Shown: positions 23,910-35,073 of the stretch, piece after piece
How positions within the stretch are numbered: the stretch's first letter is position 1
Layout of the letters: each line of letters starts with the position of its first letter
Origin: JACXVD01 sp020446665
Lineage (GTDB): Bacteria; Pseudomonadota; Alphaproteobacteria; Sphingomonadales; Sphingomonadaceae
Assembly (NCBI GenBank): GCA_041396905.1
Contig: JAWKXQ010000002.1
Location: forward strand, 186,001-250,000
DNA length: 64,000 nt
Direction: 5' to 3'
Position numbers and translations under genes: made by a program
Notes under the pieces: model-generated
The model's input: the letters and a program-made list of their open reading frames with translations, nothing else
Told to the model about the DNA's origin: nothing
The model's database searches: none

Positions 23910-24292
23910 GGGTCCTTGCGCCCTGCTTCACCGGCCTTGTTCTGCACTTCGCTGGCCAGCAGCGCACCCTTGGCCACCCGCAGACCATAGACGACCGCCA
24001 GCGTCGTGATCGGGATCCACAAGATCGCATGGACCCAGAAGGGCGGCGACCATGCCAGTTCCAGCCACAGCGCCAGGCCGGTAATCAGCCCGCCAATCAG
24101 AAGGGTCAGGAAGGCCGCTGGCCCATCCCCCACATTGAAGCTGGAATAATCCAGCCCGCAGGCGCGGCATTTATCGGCAAATTTCACCGTGCCATCAAAC
24201 ATCGTCTGTGCCCCGCATTGCGGGCACAGACCGAAAAGGGCAGCCTCGGCAATGCCGGGCTGCCCCTTCGCTTGCTGCTTTTCGTCAGCCAT
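23906..24292 (-). CDS. DUF983 zinc-ribbon membrane protein of the cox cluster
   Basis: The 128-residue frame starts MADEKQQAKGQPG. Residues about 21-46 contain CPQCGAQTMF and KCRACGLDYS, a zinc ribbon typical of DUF983, followed by NVGDGPAAFLTLLIGGLITG and a second membrane helix. DUF983 genes sit between ctaE and surf1 in many alphaproteobacteria, as here. Function in oxidase assembly is inferred from this context. It begins 9 bp after ctaE. Confidence 0.88.
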   Translation of the reverse strand: MADEKQQAKGQPGIAEAALFGLCPQCGAQTMFDGTVKFADKCRACGLDYSSFNVGDGPAAFLTLLIGGLITGLALWLELAWSPPFWVHAILWIPITTLAVVYGLRVAKGALLASEVQNKAGEAGRKDP

Positions 24293-24300
24293 CTGGTCGA

Positions 24301-25114
24301 TCAGTGCGTCGGTGCGCCCCAGCCGCCCCAGATGTAAACCACGACGAACAGGAACAGCCACACCACGTCAACGAAGTGCCAGTACCAAGCAGCCGCTTCA
24401 AAGCCGAAATGCTGCTTGGGCGTGAAGTGGCCCTTATAGGTGCGGACAAGGCAGACGATCAGGAAGATCGTGCCGACCAGCACGTGGAAACCGTGGAAAC
24501 CGGTCGCCATGTAGAAGGCCGAGCTATAGGTGTTGCCACCAAAGCCAACGGGGCGCATGGGCATATTCGTAGGCCTGTTCGCGGCGAAGATCGCACCCAG
24601 AATACCGGTCAACCACAGGCCCTTCTTCAGGCCATCACGGTCGCCAGGATCAGCGAATGGTGCGCCCAGGTAACCGTGGTGCCCGGAACAGCAGACCGGC
24701 GTGTTGAGCAGCGAAGGGCGCGGGATCCATCACCGCTTCGATATCCTGGCGGGAACCGGCTGCCGACCACTTCGGAAAGAGCGCTGGGGAAAAGCGCGGA
24801 AATCGAACCAGCCCAGTGAACCAGTTTATCGTGAACATCACCAAGCGATGAACAGGATCATGCCATAGCGCATATGCAGCCAGAATTACCGGCGTGTGAT
24901 GGCCGGTTTCCGCCTCTTTCACGATATTGGAGAACCAGGGAGCAGCGGCGATCAGCCCGGCAACGCCGAGCTCCGCGCACCAGCCACAGGCATTGGCCAT
25001 TTCGTGCATGTACAGCACCATACCGCTTGCGAAGGTCAGCGCCGACAGCGAGCCAACCAGCGGCCAGATGTCAGGCGGCAGAACGTGATGACCGTGGTTT
25101 ACAGTACCAGCCAT
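24301..25114 (-). pseudogene. ctaE: Cytochrome c oxidase subunit III, reading frame broken by many indels
   Basis: The N terminus (MAGTVNHGHHVLPPDIWPLV, 25114) and C terminus (the GFGGNTYSSAFYMATGFHGF region to WGGWGAPTH, ending 24301) match COX3 closely. In between, family blocks appear in changing frames (for example NWFTGLVRF, then MDPFA-like and LFRAPRL shadows). Indels lie at short homopolymers near 24700, 24750, 24773, 24788, 24797 and 24815-24850. The clean ends argue for sequence error over this segment. COX3 is an integral subunit of aa3 oxidase. Confidence 0.85.
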
Positions 25115-25174
25115 GAAGCTGTCCCCGGTAAATTTTGATCGGCCTTAATGCGACAGTCCAGCGAGGTCCAGAGC

Positions 25175-25753
25175 CTACTGCGTGGAATCCTTCGCTTTGT
25201 GGAATGTATAGCTGAGCGTGATCTGCTCGACATCTTCTGCTATTCGGGACCATCCAGCGCTGCCGGATCAACGAAATAGAGCACCGGCATTCTTTGACCC
25301 GCTGGCCCGGCTGGAGCGTCTGTTCCGTGAAGCCAGAAACACTGGATCTTGTTGGAATAGCGCCCTGCCTGCTCGGGTCTGATACGAATGTCGCCGTGCT
25401 GGTGATGGGGACACTGGAATTGCCGCGCGTATAGAAGGCCATGTCACGCTGACCGATCGCGACATTATCGGTCACCTGTACCGGCTTGAATGTCCACGGC
25501 GAGATCGCAAGAAGCGGTCGATGCGTGTCGAAGCGGATCGAGATCATCCTGCCGCCAGTACCAGGCCGCCATTTTTTCGGCCAGATCCGCCTCTGCCTCT
25601 GTGGTGACCTGCGTGGTTCCGGCAAAGTCACTACCCGCAAACAGATTGTAGAGTGGTACATATACGGTGAAACCCAGCCCCAGCACAGCAGCGCCCAAGA
25701 AGGCCAGAAAGCCGGTCCGGGCGTTTCTCTGCAAGGCCGGGCGCGCTCGCCAT
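25175..25753 (-). pseudogene. ctaG: Cytochrome c oxidase copper-delivery protein (Cox11/CtaG), indel-broken
   Basis: Blocks of Cox11 are recognisable across frames: the membrane anchor GFLAFLGAAVLGLGFTVYVPLYNLF, ISIRFDTH, AFYTRGNSSVPITSTATF, GFTEQTLQPGQRV and the end SYTFHKAKDSTQ (stop at 25175). The catalytic Cys pair region is scrambled by shifts. The start is probably ATG 25753 (MASAPGLA). Cox11 delivers copper to CuB of subunit I. It shares the indel-rich stretch with its neighbours. Confidence 0.75.
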
Positions 25754-25758
25754 GGTGG

Positions 25759-25888
25759 TCAGGGCCCCAGCATTGACGAAGGATCACCGCGGGAAACAGC
25801 ACCGCAAAGAAGCCAAGCACCAGACCAAGCACGATATTGCGTGATTTGCGGCGGCGAATGAATCTCAGCCTCCTTCCTCAAGCGTCAT
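25759..25888 (-). pseudogene. Small single-helix protein of the cox cluster (CoxF-like), frameshifted
   Basis: ATG 25888 reads MTLEEGG then stops; a +1 frame continues RFIRRRKSRNIVLGLVLGFF and further hydrophobic residues, ending about 25759. Small proteins with RRRKxRNxVLGL followed by one transmembrane helix occur between ctaB and ctaG in alphaproteobacteria. Here it is broken by at least one indel. Its function is not known to me. Confidence 0.6.
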
Positions 25889-25899
25889 GCGAAAAACTC

Positions 25900-26797
25900 C
25901 AAAACTGGCCAGTACGATCTGCCACCAGGGTACCAAGCAAAGAGATGTTATACTATGGGCAAATAGCCGCTTTTCAGCCTTCATCTTGTCGGTCACCTGA
26001 TCCGACCGGCGGCGCTGACGGGGAGTGGTATGCCGAAAAAGCTCCAGCGACAGCACCAGTGCAGAGCCAGACGCGCCTCAAAAGCACCGACAAACCACGG
26101 CGCGACTGCAATCGGCAACAACACCAGCGCGTGTAGATAATAATCTGAGTCCGCGCATGGCCTGTCACCATGCAACTCTCACCGGCATCATGGAATGCCA
26201 GCCTTGGCATAGTCCGTCTCTACAAACAGCAGTCACCAGAAATGCGGGAAGTCCAGAAGAAGATGATCGCAAAGAGCAGCACCGGCATCAAAGTGACATC
26301 GCCGGTCACCGCGACTGAAGATCATTGGCGGGAAAGCCCGCCCCGCCGCCAATCACGATGTTTTGCGGCGTACGGGGTTTTCCAGCCAGATGGTGTAGAT
26401 CACGGAATAGTGGAAGATCGAAAAGGCCAGGATCGCAGCGCGGCTGCCAGCCTACGGCCAGCCCCATCACCACTATGGAAGTTCCGGACAGAAACATCCC
26501 GAATCGGGCGCATCGTCACGATGCATCCGGCCCGCCGGGAGCGGGCGCCGCGCTGCGCTTCATCTGCGCATCAATATCGGCTTCCCATCACTGGTTCAAC
26601 AGCCGCACCGCCTGCGCCAAGGCAATGCACAGCACCGCTGTAAAGCCGATCACCGGATGAATGGTCCCGGGTGCAGCGAGCAGGCTGCACAGGCTGGTAA
26701 AGATCACCAGCGTCATCACGCGCGGCTTGGTCAGCGCGAAGAAATCGCGCCAGTCAGCCGGCAAAGCCTGTTTCGCGGTGGTCATTGCGCTTTGCAT
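25900..26797 (-). pseudogene. ctaB: Protoheme IX farnesyltransferase (haem O synthase), indel-broken
   Basis: The N terminus is intact and typical of CtaB: LPADWRDFFALTKPRVMTLV and HPVIGFTAVLCIAL. The frame then breaks at the LNQWWE block (LNQ followed by TGA at about 26588), before the two Asp-rich prenyl-binding motifs. Later CtaB pieces appear in other frames: FLSGTSIVVMGLAVGW, RRTPQNIVIGGGAG and KAEKRLFAHS near the C terminus. The exact end is uncertain. CtaB attaches the farnesyl group to haem B for haem O/A synthesis. Confidence 0.78.
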
Positions 26798-26880
26798 TCC
26801 CGTCACTTTCCCCATCGGATTCGCCCGGCGGCGGCCCTGTCTTTCAGCGAGGGCGCACCGATCCCGCCGCGCCCTCGGTT

Positions 26881-28599
<1,719 letters not shown>

Positions 28600-28630
28600 T
28601 ATGTTGGACCCTGCTTCCTAGTAATTCAAA

Positions 28631-29623
28631 TCAGACGGCGGGCGCTTCAGCGGCAGCTTCTTCAGCTGCTGCCTCGGCGCCTGCTGCTGCAGCTTCAGCG
28701 GCGGGAGCTTCTTCCTCTGCCGCGCCTACAGTGCCGCCCTGCGACTTCACCCAGGCTTCAAACTGTTCCATCGGGACAGCTTCCACAGCGATCGGCATGT
28801 AACCATGCTTGATGCCGCACAGTTCAGAGCACTGGCCGTAATAGATGCCCGGCTCCTTCACCATCATCACCTTCTCGTTCAGGCGGCCCGGAACAGCGTC
28901 CAGCTTGAACCACAGCGAAGGCACAGCGAAGGAGTGGATCACATCAGCAGCAGTCGTCTGAATGCGGATCGGTACGCCGACCGGCACCACCATACGGTTA
29001 TCAACCGCCAGCTGAGCGGGTTCACCAGCGGCCAGCGCGTCAGCCTCTGGCATCATGTTGGAAATGACTTCAAAATCGCCATTATCGGGATAGGTGTAGC
29101 CCCAATACCACTGATAACCGGTGATCTTCACCGTGATCGCATCCGCCGGAGCAGGCTCAAACTGCTTGGCAATCAGCGTGATCGACGGGATCGCCACGCC
29201 CACCAGAATAAAAACAGGCACCAGCGTCCACACCACTTCGATCAGCGTGTTATGGCTGGTCTTGGACGGCTCCGGATTGGTGCGCTTGTTATAGCGGACC
29301 ATAACCCACAGCAGCAGGACGAGAACAAAGATCGAAATCGCAGTGATCAGCGGCATCAGGATCGCATCATGCATCCACAGCGCATATTCACCGGTATCAG
29401 AATATTGATCCTGAAAACCAATCCCACCCGGAGTCGGCTGACCCTTGATCATGTCCGGGCCGAGCGGCGTATAGGCCGGAGCCTCTGCCGCTGCTTCCGT
29501 TGCTGCGGGCGCCGCCGCCTCATCCTGCGCAAGCGCGGTTTGCGGCACAAAAGCCAGCATTACTGCGGCCCACAGGACCGTCATCATCCGCGTTACGCGA
29601 CGTGTATGTTCACCGAAATTCAT
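28631..29623 (-). CDS. ctaC: Cytochrome c oxidase subunit II (CuA)
   Basis: The 330-residue protein starts MNFGEHTRRVTRMM (29623), with a signal sequence ending VPQTALAQ, then two transmembrane helices (DAILMPLITAISIFVLVLLL and LVPVFILVGVAIPSI). The CuA site is complete: DVIHSFAVPS supplies a His, and CSELCGIKHGYMP the Cys, Glu, Cys, His and Met ligands. GYQWYWGYTYP is the electron-entry block. The C terminus has an unusual Ala/Glu-rich tail of about 35 residues. It is intact and heads the ctaC-D-B-G-E operon. Confidence 0.95.
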   Translation of the reverse strand: MNFGEHTRRVTRMMTVLWAAVMLAFVPQTALAQDEAAAPAATEAAAEAPAYTPLGPDMIKGQPTPGGIGFQDQYSDTGEYALWMHDAILMPLITAISIFVLVLLLWVMVRYNKRTNPEPSKTSHNTLIEVVWTLVPVFILVGVAIPSITLIAKQFEPAPADAITVKITGYQWYWGYTYPDNGDFEVISNMMPEADALAAGEPAQLAVDNRMVVPVGVPIRIQTTAADVIHSFAVPSLWFKLDAVPGRLNEKVMMVKEPGIYYGQCSELCGIKHGYMPIAVEAVPMEQFEAWVKSQGGTVGAAEEEAPAAEAAAAGAEAAAEEAAAEAPAV

Positions 29624-29815
29624 CTGCTCGACGCTTTCCGCTCTTCTTTCTGCCATGGCTGCACAGGCAGCCCCCCATTGAGCCTTCGTAGGCCCATATC
29701 TGGCGGGCCTATACGCATGCTTGCCCGATGCCTCAAGCGCTTCTAGGGAGTTTTTTCGACAGCCGGGACAACGTGCTTTGCGACACCCGGCCTATCCCAC
29801 AACCGGAAGGCCCCG

Positions 29816-30397
29816 ATGACAGAAGAAGAAGTGCTGAGTGAATTCCGCAATTGCGAGGCATTGCTGGAGGGGCATTTCAAGCTCTCCTCTGGCCGGCACA
29901 GCGCCTATTACATGCAATGTGCGCGCGTATTGATGGACCCGGAACGCGCCGGGCGGCTGGCCTTTGCTCTCGCCCAGAAGCTGCCGCGCGAATTGCGCAG
30001 CGAGATCACCCGGGTCGTGTCCCCGGCCATGGGCGGCCTGATTATCGGCCATGAAATGGGCCGCGCCCTGGGCAAGGAAGCCATCTTCCTCGAACGACCA
30101 ACCGGCATATTCGAATTCCGCCGCGGTTTCCGGCTGGAGCCAGGCGACAAGGTGCTGATGGTGGAAGATGTGGTCACCACCGGCCTTTCCAGCCGCGAAG
30201 CGATCGAAGCGGTGGAGCGCGATGGCGGCGAAGTGCTGGCAGAAGTGGCGCTGGTTGATCGTTCGGGCGGCGAGGCCAACCTCGGGGTGCCCTTCTTCCC
30301 GCTGGTTCAGATCAATTTCCCCACCTATGCCGATGATGAAGTGCCCGCCGATCTGGCCGCCGTGCCGGTGACCAAGCCGGGGAGCCGCAAGGCTTGA
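29816..30397 (+). CDS. pyrE: Orotate phosphoribosyltransferase
   Basis: PyrE forms orotidine monophosphate from orotate and PRPP. The 193-residue sequence has the PRPP motif VLMVEDVVTTGLSS (about residues 112-125), SSGRHSAYYMQ at the substrate site and VVSPAMGGLIIGHE. It starts with GGAAGG upstream and overlaps the next gene by 4 bases (TTGA). It is the first gene of a plus-strand run reaching ruvX. Confidence 0.95.
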   Translation: MTEEEVLSEFRNCEALLEGHFKLSSGRHSAYYMQCARVLMDPERAGRLAFALAQKLPRELRSEITRVVSPAMGGLIIGHEMGRALGKEAIFLERPTGIFEFRRGFRLEPGDKVLMVEDVVTTGLSSREAIEAVERDGGEVLAEVALVDRSGGEANLGVPFFPLVQINFPTYADDEVPADLAAVPVTKPGSRKA

Positions 30398-31467
30398 AGC
30401 TGGCCCTGCGCCTGTGCCTGATCTTCGCTGCCTGTGCGGCGCAGCCGGTGCTGGCGCAGGCAGACCAGCCGGTAGACCAGAGCGAGCCATTCAGCGATCC
30501 GGCGCAAGACAGCTTCAACGCCGTCGCCTTTGGCGCGCGCGATGCCGGGTTTTCCGGCGAAATCGGGATTGCCCTGCTCAACCGGGACGGGACGCAGCGC
30601 CTGCTCTTCACATCAGAGGGCGGGCCTGCCCCTTTACCCTGGGCATCCGTCACCAAGCAGGTGATTGCCACCATGGTGATGCAGCAGGTGGAGCGCGGGC
30701 GCATCACGCTCGATGCCCCGGTGATCACCTATCTCCCTTTGCCCCCTGCGGGTGATACCCCTTCCCCGACCATTCGCGAATTGCTGCAGCACCGCGCTGG
30801 CCTGCGCAATCCGGAGGGGACGGATGGTGATGATACCAGCTTCTACCGCTCCGGCCTTTCCCGCCCGGCGGCAGCGCAATGGTGCCTGACCGACCGTGCC
30901 GCTCCGCCCGCACAGGGCTGGGCCTATAATAATTGTGACTATATCGTGCTGGGCGCGGTGCTGGAGGCTGTGACCGGCGAAGAGATGGATCGTCTGCTGG
31001 CAGACTATATCTTCCTGCCTGCGCGGATGAAGACGGCGCGCCTAGTCAGCCCGCTGGACGCGCCCGACCCGGCGCAGCCTGAAGGACTCGCCGGGTATGG
31101 CACTTCCGCTGCGATCACCGGCAATGCAGAAGACATGCTGCGCTTCTCACTCGCGCTGATGCAGGGAAGGCTGCTGGGCGAAGAGGCACAGGCCGAAATG
31201 TGGCGCGGCGATCCTCAGCTTGGCTTCATGGCCCTGGGCCAATGGGTCTATGATGCGCCGCTCAATGGCTGCAAGGCGCCGCAGCGGATCGTTGAACGGC
31301 GCGGCGGCATTGGCGCGTTTCAGGCGCTGCATGTGATCCTGCCCGATCAGGGCCGCGCACTGATCCTGCTGGGGCGCGCGCCGGAAACCGATTTTGGCAC
31401 AATCTGGGCGGGTCAAGGCCTCGCCTATGATCTGCTCTCAGACCTTGCCTGCACGGAAAGCCAATGA
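30394..31467 (+). CDS. Serine hydrolase, class C beta-lactamase/esterase-like
   Basis: The 357-residue periplasmic protein starts at TTG 30394, overlapping pyrE, with a signal peptide cleaved near PVLAQ. The beta-lactamase-fold motifs are SVTK (S-x-x-K, in PWASVTKQVI), YNN (Y-x-N, in GWAYNNCDY) and the helix-rich ELLQHRAGL block. A KTG-type third motif is not obvious. These features fit the PF00144 family (penicillin-binding esterases and AmpC-like enzymes). Substrate unknown; resistance should not be assumed. Confidence 0.8.
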   Translation: MKLALRLCLIFAACAAQPVLAQADQPVDQSEPFSDPAQDSFNAVAFGARDAGFSGEIGIALLNRDGTQRLLFTSEGGPAPLPWASVTKQVIATMVMQQVERGRITLDAPVITYLPLPPAGDTPSPTIRELLQHRAGLRNPEGTDGDDTSFYRSGLSRPAAAQWCLTDRAAPPAQGWAYNNCDYIVLGAVLEAVTGEEMDRLLADYIFLPARMKTARLVSPLDAPDPAQPEGLAGYGTSAAITGNAEDMLRFSLALMQGRLLGEEAQAEMWRGDPQLGFMALGQWVYDAPLNGCKAPQRIVERRGGIGAFQALHVILPDQGRALILLGRAPETDFGTIWAGQGLAYDLLSDLACTESQ

Positions 31468-32210
31468 ACCAGACCGGAAAACTGCGCCTGGGCGTAAATA
31501 TCGACCATGTGGCGACCATCCGCAATGCGCGCGGCGGGGATCATCCCGACCCGGTCAGAGCAGCGGCGATTGTCGCCTCTGTCGGCGGTGACGGAATTAC
31601 CGCCCATCTGCGCGAAGACCGCCGCCATATTCGCGATGAAGACCTCTCTCGCATTCAGGCCGCTACCAACCTGCCGCTCAATCTGGAGATGGCCGCGACC
31701 GAGGAAATGCTGGAAATCGCGCTGCGCCATAAACCGCATGCCGCTTGCATCGTCCCCGAAAAGCGCGAGGAACGCACGACCGAGGGCGGGCTGGATGCCG
31801 CCGGGCAGCATAACCGCCTCGTCCCCATCGTCACGCGGCTGCGCGATGCGGGCATCCGCGTGAGCCTGTTTATCGAGGCGGAAGAACGCCAGCTTGACGC
31901 CGCCCGCCTGCTGGGTGCGCCGGTGGTGGAATTTCATACGGGCGAATATGCCCATGCCGGGCTGGATGGCGATGCCGATCATGAGGCGAAAGAACTCGCC
32001 CGCATCGCCCGCATGTCCGCCCTTGCCCGCGAGATGGGGATTGAGCCGCATGCGGGGCATGGCCTGACCTATGACAATGTGAAGCCGATCGCCGCCATTC
32101 CCGAACTGGCAGAGCTCAATATAGGGCATTACCTCGTCGGCGAAGCGGTGTTTGTCGGGCTGGAATCCGCCGTGCGCCGGATGCGCGAATTGATGGATGA
32201 AGCGCGATGA
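31464..32210 (+). CDS. pdxJ: Pyridoxine 5'-phosphate synthase
   Basis: PdxJ condenses 1-deoxyxylulose 5-phosphate with 3-amino-2-oxopropyl phosphate, the last step of the DXP-dependent vitamin B6 pathway. The 248-residue TIM barrel opens LRLGVNIDHVATIRNARGG, with the catalytic ITAHLREDRRHI, PHAACIVPEKREERTTEGG and HAGHGLTYDN motifs. Coupled to the upstream hydrolase and downstream acpS by 4-base overlaps. Confidence 0.96.
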   Translation: MNQTGKLRLGVNIDHVATIRNARGGDHPDPVRAAAIVASVGGDGITAHLREDRRHIRDEDLSRIQAATNLPLNLEMAATEEMLEIALRHKPHAACIVPEKREERTTEGGLDAAGQHNRLVPIVTRLRDAGIRVSLFIEAEERQLDAARLLGAPVVEFHTGEYAHAGLDGDADHEAKELARIARMSALAREMGIEPHAGHGLTYDNVKPIAAIPELAELNIGHYLVGEAVFVGLESAVRRMRELMDEAR

Positions 32211-32608
32211 TCATCGGCATGGGCTCCGACCTCTGCAATATCGAGCGGATTGCCAATTCGCTCGAACGCTATGGCGAGCGGTTTGAAAATCGCGTGTTTA
32301 CGGACATTGAACGCGCTAAGGCGCGGCGGCGACCCTTCACCATCGCAGGCACCTATGCCAAGCGGTTTGCGGCCAAGGAAGCCTATAGCAAGGCCGTTGG
32401 CACGGGCTTCAGGCGCGGCGTTTTCATGAAGGATATCGGCGTGGTCAATGCGCCGTCCGGGGCACCAACGCTGGCGCTGGCCGGCGGCGCTGCCTTGCGG
32501 CTTGCAGAATTGACCCCGGATGGCCATGAGGCCGTCATTCATCTCACCCTAACAGACGACCATCCATGGGCGCAGGCCTTTGTGGTGATCGAGGCCCGCC
32601 CCTTATGA
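32207..32608 (+). CDS. acpS: Holo-[acyl-carrier-protein] synthase
   Basis: AcpS transfers 4'-phosphopantetheine from CoA to acyl carrier protein. The 133-residue frame has the start MIIGMGSDLCNIERI (metal-binding Asp), the FTDIERAKA segment and the KRFAAKEAYSKAVGTG motif with the catalytic Glu and Lys. It overlaps pdxJ and lepB, each by 4 bases, giving tight translational coupling. Confidence 0.95.
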   Translation: MIIGMGSDLCNIERIANSLERYGERFENRVFTDIERAKARRRPFTIAGTYAKRFAAKEAYSKAVGTGFRRGVFMKDIGVVNAPSGAPTLALAGGAALRLAELTPDGHEAVIHLTLTDDHPWAQAFVVIEARPL

Positions 32609-33468
32609 CTACTGAAAAAGCCGACGAGAATGTTGAGAACAAGGTGAACTGGTTCGCGGAAATCCGCGGATTGGGGATCATGCTGTTCGCCGTGCTGATA
32701 TTCCATTCCCTCGTCGCCAAGCCGTTCTACATTCCTTCTGAATCCATGCTGCCCAACCTGCTGGTGGGGGATCGGCTGGTAGTCAGCAAATATCCCTATG
32801 GCTGGAGCTGGGCCTCTGCCAGTTTCCACCTGTTGCCGCGCGGCGACTGGCGGGTGATGGGCTCAACCCCGGAATATGGCGATATCGTGATCCCCGTACA
32901 CCCGGAACGGGACGAGGATTATATCAAGCGCGTGGTCGGCCTGCCGGGGGACCGGATTGCTGTTGTCAACGGCCAGATCATCCTCAATGGCAAGCCGGTG
33001 CCGCAAGCTGTCGAGCCGCCGCTGCGTATTCCGGTGGACGGCAATATGCAGTGCGATTTCGGGATCAATTTCCAGACCGGCGAGCCTTTCAATTACAAGG
33101 TCAAACAGGCTGACGGGCAGATCATGTGCGAGCCCCCTACCCTGCGCGAAACATTGCCCAATGGCGCAAGCTATCTCGTGATTGATCATACCGATCAGCC
33201 GCTCGACAATTTCGAGGAAATCACCATTCCGAAAGATGCGGTGTTCGTGATGGGCGATAATCGCGACCATTCTGCCGATAGCCGTGCGGAAGTCTGGGAA
33301 AAGGGCCTGGGAGGCCCGGTGCCGCTGGCCAATATTGGCGGGCGCGCGGAATTCATCACATTCTCGCTCGATGGCAGCACCAGCCTGAATCCGATCAGCT
33401 GGTTCACCTCCATGCGTGGTGGGCGGGCATGGAGCACTTTGCGCCCGGCAATCGCCAGCGAGGAATAG
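32605..33468 (+). CDS. lepB: Signal peptidase I
   Basis: The 287-residue protein starts MTTEKADENVENK in overlap with acpS. One N-terminal transmembrane helix (RGLGIMLFAVLIFHSLVAKPF) precedes the catalytic serine in IPSESMLPNLLVGD. The lysine lies in DEDYIKRVVGLPGD, and the late MGDNRDHSADSR block completes the family. It removes signal peptides at the outer face of the inner membrane. The usual downstream rnc-era pair is absent here; a DUF3089 gene and ruvX follow. Confidence 0.95.
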   Translation: MTTEKADENVENKVNWFAEIRGLGIMLFAVLIFHSLVAKPFYIPSESMLPNLLVGDRLVVSKYPYGWSWASASFHLLPRGDWRVMGSTPEYGDIVIPVHPERDEDYIKRVVGLPGDRIAVVNGQIILNGKPVPQAVEPPLRIPVDGNMQCDFGINFQTGEPFNYKVKQADGQIMCEPPTLRETLPNGASYLVIDHTDQPLDNFEEITIPKDAVFVMGDNRDHSADSRAEVWEKGLGGPVPLANIGGRAEFITFSLDGSTSLNPISWFTSMRGGRAWSTLRPAIASEE

Positions 33469-33472
33469 AGTT

Positions 33473-34609
33473 ATGGCCAGAAAATTCCTTTATTTCATCG
33501 TATTCTGCATCATTCTTGTGATCGCAGTGCTGGTTGCCCTGCGCATCTGGACCAAGGAACTGACCGCCATCGCCATGGTCCCCTCCACGGAATTCGTGGA
33601 GCAGCAACCGCTGGCCAATAATGCCTATGAAGATCCGGCCATGTGGTTTTCCCGCCCCGGTATTGGCGAAAGCGATCCGGCCCGCTGGCAGCCTGCCACG
33701 CGCGGGGATCGCGGGCTGTTGCCGACCCCGGCAGATTCCGTGCCGGATTTTGCTGTCTTCTTTGTCCACCCCACCAGCTATCTCAACCGCACCCATTGGA
33801 ATGCGCCGCTGGATGACAAGGAATCGCAAGACCTTGCAAGGCTTTACGTCCGGGGGATGGCAAGCCCCTTTAACCAGGCGAACGAAATCTGGGCCCCGCG
33901 CTATCGCCAGGCCACATTCGGCAGTTTCCTGACGAGCGAGAAGGAAGGGCAGCAGTCAATCGACGCGGCCTATGCCGATGTCCTGTCCGCTTTCGATTAT
34001 TTCCTCGCCAGTATCGACAAGGACCAGCCCATCGTGCTGGCCGGGCACAGCCAGGGTGCGCTGCATCTCAAACGCCTGTTGGCAGAGCGTGTGGCGGGTA
34101 CGCCGCTCGCAGACCGCATTGCCGCTGCCTATGTCATCGGCTGGCCGCTTTCTATCGAGCATGATCTGCCCGCCATGGGCCTGCCCGCCTGCGCCAATGC
34201 CGGACAGGCAGGCTGCATCCTGAGCTGGTCCAGCTTTGCCGAGCCCGCCGAACCGCAATTGGTGCTGGAAGCCTATGGCGCCTATAAAGGGCTGGATGGC
34301 GAATTGAACGGGACCAGCACGATCCTGTGCACCAATCCGCTGACCGGCGGGATTGACGGCCAGGCCCCGGCGGATGCGAATCTTGGCACACTGAAGCCGA
34401 ATACCGACCTTTCCGATGGGGAGCTGATCCCCGCCTCCGTGCCTGCGCGCTGTGATGAGCGTGGCCTGCTGCTGATCGGCGACCCGCCGCAAATGGGGCC
34501 GGCGGTGCTGCCGGGGAACAATTACCACGTCTATGACATTCCGCTGTTCTGGAAGAATGTGCAGGCCGATGTCGCTGCCCGGGTGGACGCGTGGAAGCGC
34601 AAGCCCTGA
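33473..34609 (+). CDS. DUF3089 alpha/beta-hydrolase-like membrane-anchored protein
   Basis: The 378-residue protein starts MARKFLYFIVFCIILVIAVL (33473), one N-terminal transmembrane anchor. The DUF3089 domain follows, with FAVFFVHPTSYLNRTHWN, APRYRQATFG, AYADVLSAFDYFL, and the nucleophile elbow LAGHSQGALHL (Ser at about residue 189). The C-terminal end has LLIGDPPQMGP and NYHVYDIPLFWKN. It likely faces the periplasm. Hydrolytic activity is expected from the elbow; the substrate is unknown. Its stop lies inside ruvX (19-bp overlap). Confidence 0.85.
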   Translation: MARKFLYFIVFCIILVIAVLVALRIWTKELTAIAMVPSTEFVEQQPLANNAYEDPAMWFSRPGIGESDPARWQPATRGDRGLLPTPADSVPDFAVFFVHPTSYLNRTHWNAPLDDKESQDLARLYVRGMASPFNQANEIWAPRYRQATFGSFLTSEKEGQQSIDAAYADVLSAFDYFLASIDKDQPIVLAGHSQGALHLKRLLAERVAGTPLADRIAAAYVIGWPLSIEHDLPAMGLPACANAGQAGCILSWSSFAEPAEPQLVLEAYGAYKGLDGELNGTSTILCTNPLTGGIDGQAPADANLGTLKPNTDLSDGELIPASVPARCDERGLLLIGDPPQMGPAVLPGNNYHVYDIPLFWKNVQADVAARVDAWKRKP

Positions 34610-35073
34610 TCGCGGAGAGCACGCTCGATTTCCGCCCCGCCCTGCCTGACGGCGGGGTGTTACTGGCGCTCGACATCGGCACGAAGACGCTGGGCACAGC
34701 CTTTTGCGATGCCGGGTGGCGCTTTGCCAGCCCCGGCAAGACCTTGCCTCGCGGCAAGTTCACACTGGACAAGGCGGCGCTGGAAGCGCTGGTGGCAGAA
34801 CGTGGCGTAGCCGGGATCGTCATCGGCCTGCCGCGCAACATGGATGGCAGCGAAGGCCCGCGCGCGCAGGCCAGCCGCGCCTATGCCCGCAACCTCGCCC
34901 CTTTGGGCCTGCCAATCCTGCTCTGGGATGAACGCTGGTCCACCGCCAGCGCAGAGCGAGCAATGATCGAACAGGACACCAGCCGCCGCAAACGGGCGGA
35001 GAAAATCGACAGCCACGCCGCCGCCGTCATCCTGCAAGGCGCGATTGACGCTCTGGCTGGCGGCGCGTTTTAG
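34591..35073 (+). CDS. ruvX: Putative Holliday junction resolvase RuvX (YqgF)
   Basis: The 160-residue RNase H-like protein has LLALDIGTKTLGTAFCD with the first catalytic Asp, IVIGLPRNMDGSEGPRAQ, LLWDERWSTASAERAM and KIDSHAAAVILQ with a further acidic residue. The GTG start at 34591 overlaps the previous gene. YqgF proteins act in rRNA 5' processing and possibly recombination. It meets the convergent cupin gene, overlapping by 4 bp. Confidence 0.9.
   Translation: MEAQALIAESTLDFRPALPDGGVLLALDIGTKTLGTAFCDAGWRFASPGKTLPRGKFTLDKAALEALVAERGVAGIVIGLPRNMDGSEGPRAQASRAYARNLAPLGLPILLWDERWSTASAERAMIEQDTSRRKRAEKIDSHAAAVILQGAIDALAGGAF

Noticed and set aside
30394..31467. Calling the serine hydrolase an antibiotic-resistance beta-lactamase
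   Set aside because: SxxK and YxN motifs are shared with esterases and peptidases, and the KTG motif is not clear.
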